Shown here piece by piece: positions 20,955 to 31,828 of a stretch of DNA of 64,000 nucleotides (its first letter is position 1; every line of letters begins with the position of its first letter). The notes under the pieces were generated by a model. It saw only the letters and a program-made list of their open reading frames with translations, was not told the DNA's origin and did not search any database. A program made the translations under genes and the position numbers. This stretch comes from Notospermus geniculatus (Eukaryota > Nemertea > Pilidiophora > Heteronemertea > Lineidae): the NCBI GenBank assembly GCA_002633025.1, contig NMRB01001752.1, positions 70,884-134,883 of the forward strand. The letters are read 5' to 3'.

Positions 20955-22280
20955 CGTTGCTTTGCGGGTGCGCGTGATATATTTGCTCCAACCGTAGGCG
21001 GGCCATATGGTTGATGGGGGGCATAACGTAGTTTGGTCAGGCGGGGTGGTTACGGTTGTCGCTACACGCCGGCGTTACGGCTTTAGNCATGGATGGGGCA
21101 TTCTGTTCCATAACTGGAGAACTGCTTCATCAATCAAATTCACATGTCAGCTGAGCGCATCGCCCTTGGGCGACTTGTTCTATGTGTAGCAACACTCACA
21201 ACCCCTAATTGGTAACTTTGATCATTCAGATCGATAGATTTGAACAGTCTTGTCGAGCATGACCGAAGAAGTAGATCCCGGAGCAATATGGCGCTGTCCG
21301 ATATACATCAGCGATACGATGCTGGTACGAATCGTTCTCTGACGTTCAGATTGACGATCACGGGGCGCTACTGGTGCTGCCACCTTCACGAAGGAATAAA
21401 ACTAGTTTGCCGACCACTGTTTGTAAACAAACTGGTTTGTTTACAACTTGGACGTCGAACTCCTTTAAAACTAGAAATCGGCTCATGAGTCAACTTGAAT
21501 ACAGATTGAAGACCTTGGTTGCAAGTATACAATCACCAAATGTGGTTTTGTCATGAAATCTCCAATCTTTTCAATAAAACAATGAACAAATTCTTTGAAT
21601 TTCGAAAAGATGTGAAGAAGAAATGTCCCTTTCGTCATATACAAAAGATACTAATCATGCTAATGGTCTGATAGTTACAAGGCACCCGATAATGTGATAA
21701 ATATAATGTACAGACAAACTGTAATAAAACAGTCCCGAGTTTCAATCCGTACCACATTGGACTTGTATAGGCCTACTCGTGGCAGACTGTGTTTGCAGTT
21801 GGGTTTGTAACATGCGTAGGCCTATGTATTCATTATATCATACGCCTAATGAGATGAGAGCAATAAAAATGTTTCGCAATTCGTGTCAATTTAAACGACA
21901 GGAAAAAATATACCAATTTACTCGACTAACATGATCGATACTTAATGTTTGCCTAAGGTGTATTTTCCTCTGACGGAGACTTAGTTTGTCATAACGGTTT
22001 CCTGTATTTTGCCTTGGTTAACTCGGGATGGACAAACTGTATTGAACGGATGAGCTACAGGATCGATTTTCATGTATATAAGAAGAGAACATTTTGTGGT
22101 ATGTGATAGGCCTATTACGTGTAGATCTAGGAAAACCATGGCGCAGCTCGCATTGTAGGCCTACAGTTACGTTGCCACATTTCCAGAGTCGGGGAAAATG
22201 GAAATCAATGACCTGCTACCTCACCATTGCCATTTGTTGCACAGTTCATTGGCAAACGAAGCAGAGGTGCAGGAACGACA
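20955..22280. other. No supported gene; short dispersed repeat pieces
   Basis: Positions 21147-21180 carry GTCAGCTGAGCGCATCGCCC (dispersed family, see 25259). Positions 21180-21260 resemble 29490-29570 (ATGTGT.GCAACA, CCTAATTG.TAACTT, GATTTGAACAGTCT). Otherwise there are only short frames. Confidence 0.5.
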
Positions 22281-23960
22281 AATGCCCCATCACACTGAGC
22301 TAGTTCTCAGTACGGCTGAATGGGTCAATGTCATCCTGGGTATACCTTATGTTTACCCAGGATTATCCTGGGTAATCATTTTCTTTACCCAGGATCACCC
22401 TGGGTAAACATAAGGGTCCTTAACTTTACCCAGCTTGGGAGTTCCCGCCGAATCGTGCTGATCGCTCCGAGGATGGAATTTGGTACGTGCGTCTCTTTCG
22501 GCAGAGAACATGCAGTAGGATCATTGCTAAAAAGGGCTGAAAATTACCGCTATACCTCCTCCGGGGTTTGCAATAGGGAGACAAGACCAATCCCTACAAC
22601 TTTTCAAAAGGGACCGATAGTAAATTCTCAAGGACTTAGGAGCGATAGGCCTAGGTAGAACATGTATAATCCGTGTGCATTTCGTCATTTTCATGAATTT
22701 ACTTTTTGCAGAACACGCAGTACGATCATAACTCGAAAGGGCTGAAAATTACCGCTATACCTGTTCCGGGGTGTGGAATAGGGAGAAAAGACCAATCCCT
22801 ACAACTTTTCAAAAGGGACCGATAGTAAATTCTCAAGGACTTAGGAGCTATAGGCCTAGTTCGAGGCCACCCTTCATTTCATGATTTACGCTGAATATCA
22901 ACCTCACTACACCACTCGGGAACTCCAATCTGGGTAAAGTTAAGGATCCTTATGTTTACCCAGGGCCGTCCTGGGTAAAGAAAAGGATTACCCAGGATGA
23001 TCCTGGGTAAACATAAGGTATACCCAGGACGACATTGACCCATTCGGCCTCAGTACGTTCTTGAAAATGTTGCCGAACGGGCTCAAACTGTGTGCGAACG
23101 GAGTGGACGTAACTTTTTCCAGTTTTTTTTACGAGCTTCATGGACGGGCTCGGACGGGAAGGGTGCTTCAGTTCGAGACATTATTTGGCCGATATTACAC
23201 GTTTTAACCTGTTTTACGACTTTTTATTATAGGACGAGCCAGGACATTTTGAGAACTACTTCAGTGTGACAGTACCTTGCCCCAACCACACTGAGCCAGT
23301 TCTCTTTCTGTACGTTCCTAAAATGTTGCCGAACGGGCTCAAACTGTGTGCGAACGGAGTGGACGTAGTGGCAACTTTCTACAGTCTTTCTACCAACTTC
23401 ATGGACGGGCTCGGACGCGAAGGGTGCTGCAGAACTTCGTGAGGCATTGTTTGGCCAACGTTACACGTTCTAAGCCCGTTTTACGATTTTTAGGACGGGG
23501 CAGGACATTTCGAAAACGATTTCAGTGTGACAGTACCTTATACCCCCATCACACTGAAGTCGTTCTCAAAACGTCCTGCCCCGTCCTAAAAAATCGTAAA
23601 ACGGGCTAGAACGCGTACCCTTGGCCAAATAATGCTTCGATGTACTGGAGCACCCTTCCCATCCACGAAGTTCGTAAAAAGACTGTAAAACGTTGCCACT
23701 ACGTCCACTCCGTTCGCACACAGTTTGAGCCCGTTCGGCAAAATTTTCAAGAACGTACTGAGAACTAGCTCAGTGTGATGGGGGTATAAAGGACGTAGTG
23801 GTAACTTTTACAGTCTTTTTACGAACTTCATGGAGGGAAGGGTGCTCCAGAACATCGAGCCATTATTTGTCCAATGGTTACACGTTCTAGTCCGTTTTAC
23901 GATTTTTTTAGGACGGGGCAGGACGTTTTGAGGACTACTTCAGTGTGACAGGCCCTTTAA
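22280..23960. repeat. Cluster of ~250-bp 'CACACTGA' foldback units
   Basis: At least four units are bounded by ATCACACTGA(G/A) and TCAGTGTGA: 22284-23270 (enlarged by a nested element), 23279-23540, 23545-23788 (opposite orientation) and 23790-23960 (partial). Shared interior words include GAACGGGCTCAAACTGTGTG, GTGGACGTAGTGG, GGGAAGGGTGCT and ACGGGGCAGGAC. Tight clustering in mixed orientation suggests repeated insertion into, or duplication of, the same family. Confidence 0.75.
22315..23048. mobile_element. 734-bp foldback element with 9-bp target duplication
   Basis: Long inverted arms (about 130 bp) begin GC(T/C)GAATGGGTCAATGTC and are rich in CCCAGGAT/ATCCTGGG palindromes. CTCAGTACG occurs on both sides (22306-22314 and 23049-23057). 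The related unit at 23545-23788 contains this word once, uninterrupted, on its minus strand. A 9-bp duplication suggests a MULE-type enzyme, by inference. The centre holds a direct repeat of about 150 bp (22499-22652 and 22709-22858). Confidence 0.8.
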
Positions 23961-23992
23961 GGCTAGGCGTACATCTGAATGCGGCAGCGCTG

Positions 23993-24650
23993 TTTTTTAG
24001 CTCAGCTGACCAAAGGTCGGCGGAGCTATTCATATGTATACTGAGTGGCGTCCGTGTGTGTGTGTGTGTGTGTGTGTCTGTCTGTCTGTAGTCTGTAAAG
24101 TGACACGTTACGCAACCGCAAGGCCCAGAGTGACGAAAGTTGGTGGAGTGTTAAAGGGACTAGGAAAATTTTTTCAAGCTTCGGTTATTACAAAATGCTA
24201 GTCTTTCATGATAAATTCCCACCGTCAATTCACTTTTTCAATTAAGCGTTAATTACTGGCACCCAGACAAATCAGTCATCACCACACCATGGAGAATTCA
24301 CCACGTCACTGGGAACCTCTCGCTGTATGTTTTGTATGGAGCGAGCGTGTACTCTATTATGTTGATTAGGTTCCCAGTGACGTGGTGAATGCTCCATGGT
24401 GTGGTGATAACTGATTTGTCTGGGTGCCAGTAATTAACAGTTAATTGAAAAAGTGAATTGACGGTGGGAATTTATCATGAAAGACTAGCATTTTGTAATA
24501 ACCGAAGCTTGAAAAAATTTTCCTAGTCCCTTTAAGCCCTAGGGAGGGCTCGAAACAGAACCAAACATTTTTGCGATTTGACCTACATTATGCCCTCCAG
24601 GGGGCATTTTGCGCAAAATGAAATATCTCAATATCTCAGCCCCTATGATA
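23993..24650 (+). repeat. 'CAGCTGACCAAAGGTC' dispersed repeat with TG microsatellite
   Basis: It starts AGCTCAGCTGACCAAAGGTC, contains a (TG)n/(TCTG)n tract at about 24055-24090 and continues to GCCCTAGGGAGGGCTCGAAA. It is interrupted by the MITE at 24155-24532. An inverted, uninterrupted copy lies at 51640-51895. Confidence 0.8.
24155..24532. mobile_element. 378-bp near-perfect hairpin MITE, copy 1
   Basis: Nearly the whole element is one inverted repeat (ends AAGGGACTAGGAAAATTTT), with arms of about 170 bp around a short loop. TA flanks it (24153-24154 and 24533-24534). The interrupted host repeat is intact at 51640-51895, where the same position has a single TA, so a TA duplication rather than TTAA is supported. 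A second copy is at 29774-30151. Confidence 0.9.
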
Positions 24651-24842
24651 AATATGTCGACCAAAAGTGATGGAATAGAAAGGTTGATATTTTCTACACC
24701 AGTTCAAAGGGAAAAAAATGTTTGATCTGTCCACCAGGAGGTGCTATTCAACAAAATAAAAAAAAACAGGGGTATTTGAACTTCCCGCACTTCAACGTTC
24801 CAGATTATGCATTAGTGACTCTGTAACTGGTGTCCTGTCCAG

Positions 24843-25226
24843 CCTATAAAGTCTGGTTCAACCTAGAGGTGGACCATTGGAATGCCAAGTGAGGAAATGG
24901 AACATTCAATTTTGACCACAAGATTTTATTTACGTGTGACCCTTATGTAATGAAAACCACATTTTTATTATCAGGCACAGTCATCTGGGCCCAGTTTCAC
25001 AAAGAATCTTAAGTCTAAAGTTTGACTTAAGTCATCATGTGACCAGGTTTCAGCAAATCAGATGACTTCATTTCAGACTTAAGTTTTTTCTTAGACTTAA
25101 GATTCTTTGTGCAACCGGCCCCTGATTCATTACGCCATAACATGTAACCGTAATTATGTCACTCTTGCCACACTCTAACCACAACCTGCATTCCAATGGT
25201 CTACCTCTAGGTTGAACCAGACTATA
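24843..25226. repeat. Foldback enclosing another MITE
   Basis: Arms TAAAGTCTGGTTCAACCTAG with GTGGACCATTGGAATGC (from about 24847) and their inverse (about 25188-25226) face each other around a MITE at 24987-25122. Confidence 0.7.
24987..25122. mobile_element. ~135-bp 'TTTCACAAAGAATCTTAAG' MITE
   Basis: GGGCCCAGTTTCACAAAG at the left matches the inverted right end GGGGCCGGTTGCACAAAG, and the arms continue AATCTTAAGTCTAA. It forms an almost complete hairpin. No clear target duplication was found. Confidence 0.75.
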
Positions 25227-25258
25227 CAGGGTGTTTAAAAAAAGTATACATTTAGACA

Positions 25259-25290
25259 AGAGGCCCATGGGCCTTGCGCTCAGCTGATAG
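25259..25290 (+). repeat. Short palindromic dispersed repeat
   Basis: ACAAGAGGCCCATGGGCC followed by TTGCGCTCAGCTGA. Relatives occur at 50579-50612 (same orientation) and, reversed with CGCCC in place of GGCCC, at 21147-21180 and 30386-30422. The constant part is GCGCTCAGCTGA next to a CCCATGGG-type palindrome. It may be a short end of a larger element. Confidence 0.7.
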
Positions 25291-25690
25291 GAAGGGGTTA
25301 ATATCTCTTGGTGAATCGAGATAGATATCATATTTCACCAATTGTGTGGGAAGGGGTTAATACCACTTCGTGAATTGCGATGGATAGGCCTACATGTTGT
25401 ATCATACCTATTTGGTGGGACGGGGTTAATATCTCTTGGTGAATCGTATTACACCCATTGGGTGGGAAGGGGTTAATACCACTCCATGAATTGCAATAGA
25501 TACATGTTGTAGTATTAGACCCATTTGGTGGGAAGGGGCTAATATTTCTTGGTGAATCGAGACAGAAGTCGTATACACCTGACCCATTGGGTGCGAAGGG
25601 GTTTTTAAATTCATTTGGTGAATCGAGATAGATGCATGTTGTATCATTATCAGTCCCTTTTGGTAGGAAGGGGTTAAGGTAGGCCTATCT
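25282..25690 (+). repeat. Dimeric minisatellite (GGAAGGGGTTAAT)
   Basis: About six units of 50-70 bp, each starting GGGAAGGGGTTAATA. Two types alternate: one with TCTCTTGGTGAATCG, the other with CCACTTCGTGAATTGC and ACATGTTGTA. The alternation implies a higher-order repeat of about 120-130 bp. Confidence 0.8.
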
Positions 25691-25699
25691 TGGCCAACT

Positions 25700-27021
25700 T
25701 TTATTTTTATTTTTATTCCTCCCACCTACAACAGATTTTTTGAATGTTTCGCCCACTAAACAGAATTAATAATTGCAGTGGCCTTGGTATGCCTGTAAAA
25801 TATGAAGTTGATTGATGACCAAAACGTTCCCATGTTATGAGCAGAATCCCTCATGAGTATGGAAGAGAGAATGGAAGTAGCCCTAGTGGCACCGCAGGAG
25901 TGGAGGGGCAAAGATGGGAACCTGGATAATGGTCCGGGGACAGTCGACAAAATGAGCAAGGGCATAGTTAAAATTGATGTGGTGATGCTGTCTGCCATTC
26001 AACAATAGACCTACATGTAGTTCGCTGACTGTCTGTAAGAGTTCAACATTCATTTCGCTGAGGAAGGATAAGTCACGGCAGCGACAGAATCGGTCCGTCG
26101 TATGTTTACCACGAAATGAAAATAAAAGAAAATACGGTATGGCAGCCGCTGTGAGAGCATGAGAGTGAGCATGGTGAGGTGCCATCGACTTCTTCATCTA
26201 AATACACCAAGAATTCCCTACCCCTCCGTCGTTGATAGCCCCAATCAAAATAAAGACACATCAAACTCTCTAAACATATGGAATATAAGCAATTTTTATT
26301 GCTGGACGCTCCGAAAACGGCCAGAGTCAGACACTCGAAAATGATGCAATGTCTGATGAAGCCCGATGCGATGTCCGGCGATGAAAAAGATCGAGGTCGT
26401 CGATTCAATCAGTGATTGCAGCAAGAATTCTAATATCCCTTCATCATTAATGGTCCCAGTCAGACTAAATATGTATCAAATATGTGAAATATGAGCAGGC
26501 AGCAAGCTATGAAAGCAGCCCGAGTCGAAGACTTGTAATGACGTGCACGAAGCCCAGATTCGGTTTGCTCGGTTCGATCATAGCGATATTTTCCTGATAT
26601 TTATCGTCATATTTCGAACCCAATCGTTTCGTTTTGATGCAAAATAATTTCAGTTATTGACTAAAGATACTCTGAACTTCCACTCAGGTATGATTTCATG
26701 ACGCGATTGCATATGACCGCAGGGATTTTTTTACGATGGTCATGGGCATATTTCATGTTAATAATAGTTCTCTGCCAGCCGCCATTATGAACACACAGTA
26801 GCCTTCGTAGAGCACTCGGCCAGGTTCTTGCCACACTCGGAAGTGCAGGAAATTTTAAAAATCTTCCGAAGTGGTTTTTGGACACCACACCCCCTGGTGA
26901 AATATTTCAGAATCTTTTGAGGGGGTAAATTATGTGCCCATTGATCCTCTTCCCAGTGCTGGTGAGTTTGTCCAAGTCATTTATCAATGGAGCGAGCTAG
27001 TGGCCAAAACATGGTTTGCCT
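25700..27021. other. No supported gene
   Basis: Only short frames on both strands. No TIR or tandem structure was noticed. It ends at an assembly gap. Confidence 0.5.
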
Positions 27022-27832
27022 NNNNNNNNNNNNNNNNNNNNNNNNNNNNNNNNNNNNNNNNNNNNNNNNNNNNNNNNNNNNNNNNNNNNNNNNNNNNNNN
27101 NNNNNNNNNNNNNNNNNNNNNNNNNNNNNNNNNNNNNNNNNNNNNNNNNNNNNNNNNNNNNNNNNNNNNNNNNNNNNNNNNNNNNNNNNNNNNNNNNNNN
27201 NNNNNNNNNNNNNNNNNNNNNNNNNNNNNNNNNNNNNNNNNNNNNNNNNNNNNNNNNNNNNNNNNNNNNNNNNNNNNNNNNNNNNNNNNNNNNNNNNNNN
27301 NNNNNNNNNNNNNNNNNNNNNNNNNNNNNNNNNNNNNNNNNNNNNNNNNNNNNNNNNNNNNNNNNNNNNNNNNNNNNNNNNNNNNNNNNNNNNNNNNNNN
27401 NNNNNNNNNNNNNNNNNNNNNNNNNNNNNNNNNNNNNNNNNNNNNNNNNNNNNNNNNNNNNNNNNNNNNNNNNNNNNNNNNNNNNNNNNNNNNNNNNNNN
27501 NNNNNNNNNNNNNNNNNNNNNNNNNNNNNNNNNNNNNNNNNNNNNNNNNNNNNNNNNNNNNNNNNNNNNNNNNNNNNNNNNNNNNNNNNNNNNNNNNNNN
27601 NNNNNNNNNNNNNNNNNNNNNNNNNNNNNNNNNNNNNNNNNNNNNNNNNNNNNNNNNNNNNNNNNNNNNNNNNNNNNNNNNNNNNNNNNNNNNNNNNNNN
27701 NNNNNNNNNNNNNNNNNNNNNNNNNNNNNNNNNNNNNNNNNNNNNNNNNNNNNNNNNNNNNNNNNNNNNNNNNNNNNNNNNNNNNNNNNNNNNNNNNNNN
27801 NNNNNNNNNNNNNNNNNNNNNNNNNNNNNNNN
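27022..27832. other. Assembly gap (811 N)
   Basis: Continuous N. Any open frame crossing it is meaningless. Confidence 1.
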
Positions 27833-28592
27833 AGAGTTTAGTCACGCCTTAAACAATATGCAAAGAGAACATCAATTGGGCCCCGGCTTACGATATTAGG
27901 TCAATACGAATGTCCTAGTGTGTGTGGTACAGGGCACTCTCGACAAACGGCGAGTTAAAGAAAAGGGTCAAAGATTGACAAGTTGACAAATACTTAGGCA
28001 GAATTGGATTACTTTCACACAACTTTACTCTCTGGCGCACAGGCGTATTTCTCTGACAGGCATTTTGGAACGACAGAGCGATCCTTGTAAGCCTGTAGCC
28101 GCCAGCAGCAGACGAAAGGCTGATTGAATTACTAAAGAATTCGTGTGTGAAATTTTCGGCGCATATTTTTTTTGAAACTCGCTTTACGAAGGAGGCTGAA
28201 AATCTGCAGGAGACAAGTCAGGTGCCTGAGACCACCTGCGTATTTTTTGCTTTTTTCATTACAACTCTCTAATCCACAAATTCAGCGTGCAAAAAGTGAA
28301 CTAAATACTACTTCCGACGTTGACCACGCTCTTTGTCATCATTTTGAAATCATTTCATAGCGTTCATTTTCATGATTTTGCCCACCCGGCTGCTTCAGTG
28401 TCAGCCATGTTTACTACTAATTCCATCCTCTACCACTGATGGCAGCAGCTAACAGCCATACCTGTAGAAATTCTATGAAATCTCGCATGCGTTCATTGCC
28501 AGAGTTAACGCCCCAGCAGCGGTGGCGGTGACGTGCGGCGAATCGCGGAACTGACGCAGGCTGGCATGACGTTACGTCGTCTTTTCTGCACT

Positions 28593-29298
28593 GTGGTAGT
28601 TTTTTATTATTAGTTTCCAGAAATCTCTTATCTGGTTTCAGTAGACCTTGGTCGCTTCCTTTGTTTGCCATCATATCAACAATTATCGGTTCCGCATGTG
28701 CGAGCACAGGCGATTTACTTGTTCCCAATTTGAAATGGCTTGCACTCGGATGTGAAAGGGTTAAAACAGAATTATTCACCGTGGTTGTAAAATGTGGACA
28801 TGTGCTTTGTATCTCCTAAACTCCCAAACAAATTCCATTAACCCATTCTCTCCACAAGCCCACAAACTTGGGACCTTGAATTTGACCTCCCTCATGTCCT
28901 TATGAAATGACAACACAATGGTTCAAGAAGGGAATGGTACCGGGTACATGGAAATGAAGACATTACACATTACATTTCAAGTAAGTGTAACTGCTGAGGT
29001 TGATGGTTTGAGGCAAGATCCGGCAATGATTACGTAGACGAGCTGTTCACGACATGCTCAGGAGAGCTCAAGTGTGTGTGGAGTGAAATGGTGGGCAATT
29101 GGAGGACTAAAATGTGCACTTGTGATGTTAATCCTTTCACATCCGAGTGCAAGCCATTTTAAAGTTGGAACAAGTAAATCGCCTGTGCTCGCTCATGCGG
29201 AACCGATAATGGTTGATATGATGGCAAACAAAGGAAGAGACCAAGGTCTACTGAAACCAGATAAGAGATTTCTGAAAACTAATAAAACTACTATCTGG
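28593..29298. repeat. Inverted repeat with ~175-bp arms
   Basis: The arms at about 28593-28770 and 29124-29298 match in reverse (CAAGTAAATCGCCTGTGCTC, GGAACCGATAAT, ACCAAGGTCTACTGAAACCA). Both arms translate similarly (SHPSASHFK.GTSKSPVLAH), but this follows from DNA identity. The spacer of about 350 bp is unrelated. It is probably the two ends of an element. Confidence 0.75.
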
Positions 29299-29773
29299 GA
29301 GACAATTTTCTAAATGTCTACTTTTTTTGAAACACCCTGTATATTAAAGCCAGTGGTAACACTAAGACAGGACTAATACTATGTCGAACCTTAGCTGACA
29401 AAAATGGCCACCATGCTTTCATCACTTGAGAAATTCAACGTGCTGTAAGTGTAGTGTTAAGGTAACATAATTCAACTCATTCTTTTATGTGTGGCAACAG
29501 TCTCAATGCCTAATTGATAACTTATATCATTCAAGGAGGTAGATTTGAACAGTCTGGTGGATGCATTGACACAAGATCATGATCAACCTCGCCACCATGA
29601 ATTAGTGCTGTGGTCTCACTAACTAGTGGGGCATCCAGGCAACCAAGTCGCTTTACCCTGTTTATATCAGGAGCGATGTTGATATTCTTATCATCATCTT
29701 CTAATGCATGTTGGGCTCTCTCACAATATCATTGGGTTTCCCGGAAAAACTGTTTTTTTACTTCTGTGCCTTA

Positions 29774-30151
29774 AAGGGACTAGGAAAATTTTTTCAAGCT
29801 TCGGTTATTACAAAATGCTAGTCTTTCATGATAAATTCCCACCGTCAATTCACTTTTTCAATTAAGTGTTAATCACTGGCACGCAGACAAATCAGTCATC
29901 ACCACACCACGGAGAATTCACCACGTCACTGGGAACCTCTCGCTGTATGTTTTGTATGGAGCGAGCGTGTACTCTATTATGTTGATTAGGTTCCCAGTGA
30001 CGTGGTGAATGCTCCATGGTGTGGTGATAACTGATTTGTCTGGGTGCCAGTAATAACAGTTAATTGAAAAAGTGAATTGACGGTGGGAATTTATCATGAA
30101 AGACTAGCATTTTGTAATAACCGAAGCTTGAAAAAAATTTCCTAGTCCCTT
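29774..30151. mobile_element. 378-bp hairpin MITE, copy 2
   Basis: Same length and sequence as 24155-24532 apart from scattered changes and small indels. TA lies on both sides (29772-29773 and 30152-30153). Its right flank does not read TTAA, which again favours TA over TTAA as the duplicated site. Confidence 0.9.
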
Positions 30152-30153
30152 TA

Positions 30154-30283
30154 GGCTTCCTTTACATCGAAGTATACGGTATACGAAAACGCCGGTTTAC
30201 AATGGCTTCACGGTGGTGAATCCTCGGAATGCCTTTGTTAACCGGCGTTTTCGTATACCGATTACTTCTATGTAAGGGAAGCC
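30154..30283. mobile_element. 130-bp MITE abutting the previous one, TTA duplication
   Basis: The ends GGCTTCCTTTACATCGAAGT and (inverted) GGCTTCCCTTACATAGAAGT continue into ATACGAAAACGCCGGTT on both arms. TTA flanks it at 30151-30153 and 30284-30286. The left TTA is made partly from the last base of the 378-bp MITE, so this one arrived later. A 3-bp TTA site fits PIF/Harbinger. Confidence 0.8.
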
Positions 30284-30430
30284 TTAAAGTCATGATATTC
30301 ACGACTTTGAATTTAAGTTCGAGACAGTTTTGGGGCTAGAGCGTGCGTGTGCCTACAAGTACATCTAAATTACACCCGAAATCAATTGTCAGCTGAGCGC
30401 ATCGCCCATGGGCGACTTGTTAAGTCGACA

Positions 30431-31086
30431 TAGTAAGTACATCCTGAGAATATCAGGCGTTCTTACTGCTCGCTCCCTTCGTCACCGCAGACAAACCCCT
30501 GAGAGATTTCGCTTGATTTGCTGGAGTACTTGGCGCCTGAGAAAATGCGCCCAATCAGCGAACGCCATTTCTGAGTCACCTTAAGATGACAGTCATTACA
30601 CGTAGATTGTACCGTAGTGTCACGCACAACACAGTGCTGAAGTACCTCAGCTTCCCCACCTCAGCCTAACTAGAGATCAGTTACACGTATACATGTATAG
30701 CGGCCCTTGTAATATTCACAGCCAAGCAGCTGACACAGCTGACCTAGTTATGCCAGGCAATTAACCTATCCTACACTGCTGGATTCAATCTAAGTTGAGT
30801 TCAGCCTATCCTACATTCATCGCACAGAATGTATATCATTCTCAGGCCACACGTCGCGAAACTGGAGTTTATTTCATGTTCCGACCTGCTGGGTCAGCTT
30901 TGTTACCTGCGTAGTTCATGTGTAACAATCAGTGGCCAACTTAGGATGAGATGGTGGGGATGAACATTTGTTGGAATGGCTTTGATACTCCACCGATTCA
31001 GGCGAAATCTCTCAGGGGTTTGTGTGCGGCGACGAAGGTAGCGAGCACTAAGAACGCCTGATATTCTCAGGATGAGTAAGTATGAC
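30431..31086. repeat. Foldback with ~100-bp arms
   Basis: 30431-30530 and 30986-31086 are inverted copies (CATCCTGAGAATATCAGGCG, ACAAACCCCTGAGAGATTTC). The 450-bp spacer shows no gene. Slight divergence of the arms suggests an old element. Confidence 0.75.
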
Positions 31087-31828
31087 ATACCCTGGTGAAT
31101 GAGGAGTCGAGCAGCGGTGGGGCAGTCGACTTCAAATACGCATTGAGATTTGCCGTCCACATGGCCTGGTATAACTCTCCGTTTTATCACAGAAAGGACT
31201 TATGCTTATGACTGGTATGCATATAAAAATTAGACTTGTGTGTCTCGTGCGTTACGTACGGCAGGCCCTCTGCCAGAAATGTTTTGAGGGTACTAATGGG
31301 GAACCGGAGGAACTAACGTCACGACGTGGCGCTGTGAGCGGTGCGACCGAAGATTCTTTTTTCTAACGTTTTTTCTATTTATTTCTGGCGTGAAAACAAA
31401 CTTGTTTCGGTCGCCTGGTATTAAAATTTATATCACCTTGTAGCAGATGAAAATTTCTGCATTTTTCGCTGCTTTTTCCTTAAAATGAAGAGATGGGATG
31501 GCGATAATGGCAACGTCTTTATCTCATTAATCCTGTAGAAAATGTACAGCTCATTTTTTTCATGACGTAACGTCAACACTAAAACAACGTCAATGACGTC
31601 GCTTCGGGATAAACGGCACTCCGGTTCCTCATTTCTTCAAAATCAACAAAAACCCGATGAAATTAAAGAAAATGTCCCTTTTCTGTTCCTTTGAGGGTAC
31701 TAGCATATAACCTTAGTACCCTCTGGCGGAAACACTGTACGGGACAGTTTCATGTATTCGTAAAGAATCAGCTCGTTGTCATGTACTTTTAACTTGACAC
31801 CACCTGTATCAAAAACAACCTTATTGAT

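Noticed and set aside
23996-24030. Regulatory E-box cluster (CAGCTG)
   Set aside because: The word belongs to a dispersed repeat family copied at 51640-51895, so no regulatory claim is justified.
24155-24532. TTAA (piggyBac-like) target site for the hairpin MITE
   Set aside because: Copy 2 lacks a right-hand TTAA, and the empty site at 51640-51895 shows a single TA only.
26934-27899. Four long open frames of 278-321 codons
   Set aside because: They consist almost wholly of the N gap; there is no coding evidence.
28417-29313. Conserved protein suggested by similar translations (SHPSASHFK...) on both strands
   Set aside because: Similarity follows from the inverted DNA repeat; the frames end arbitrarily and show no domain.
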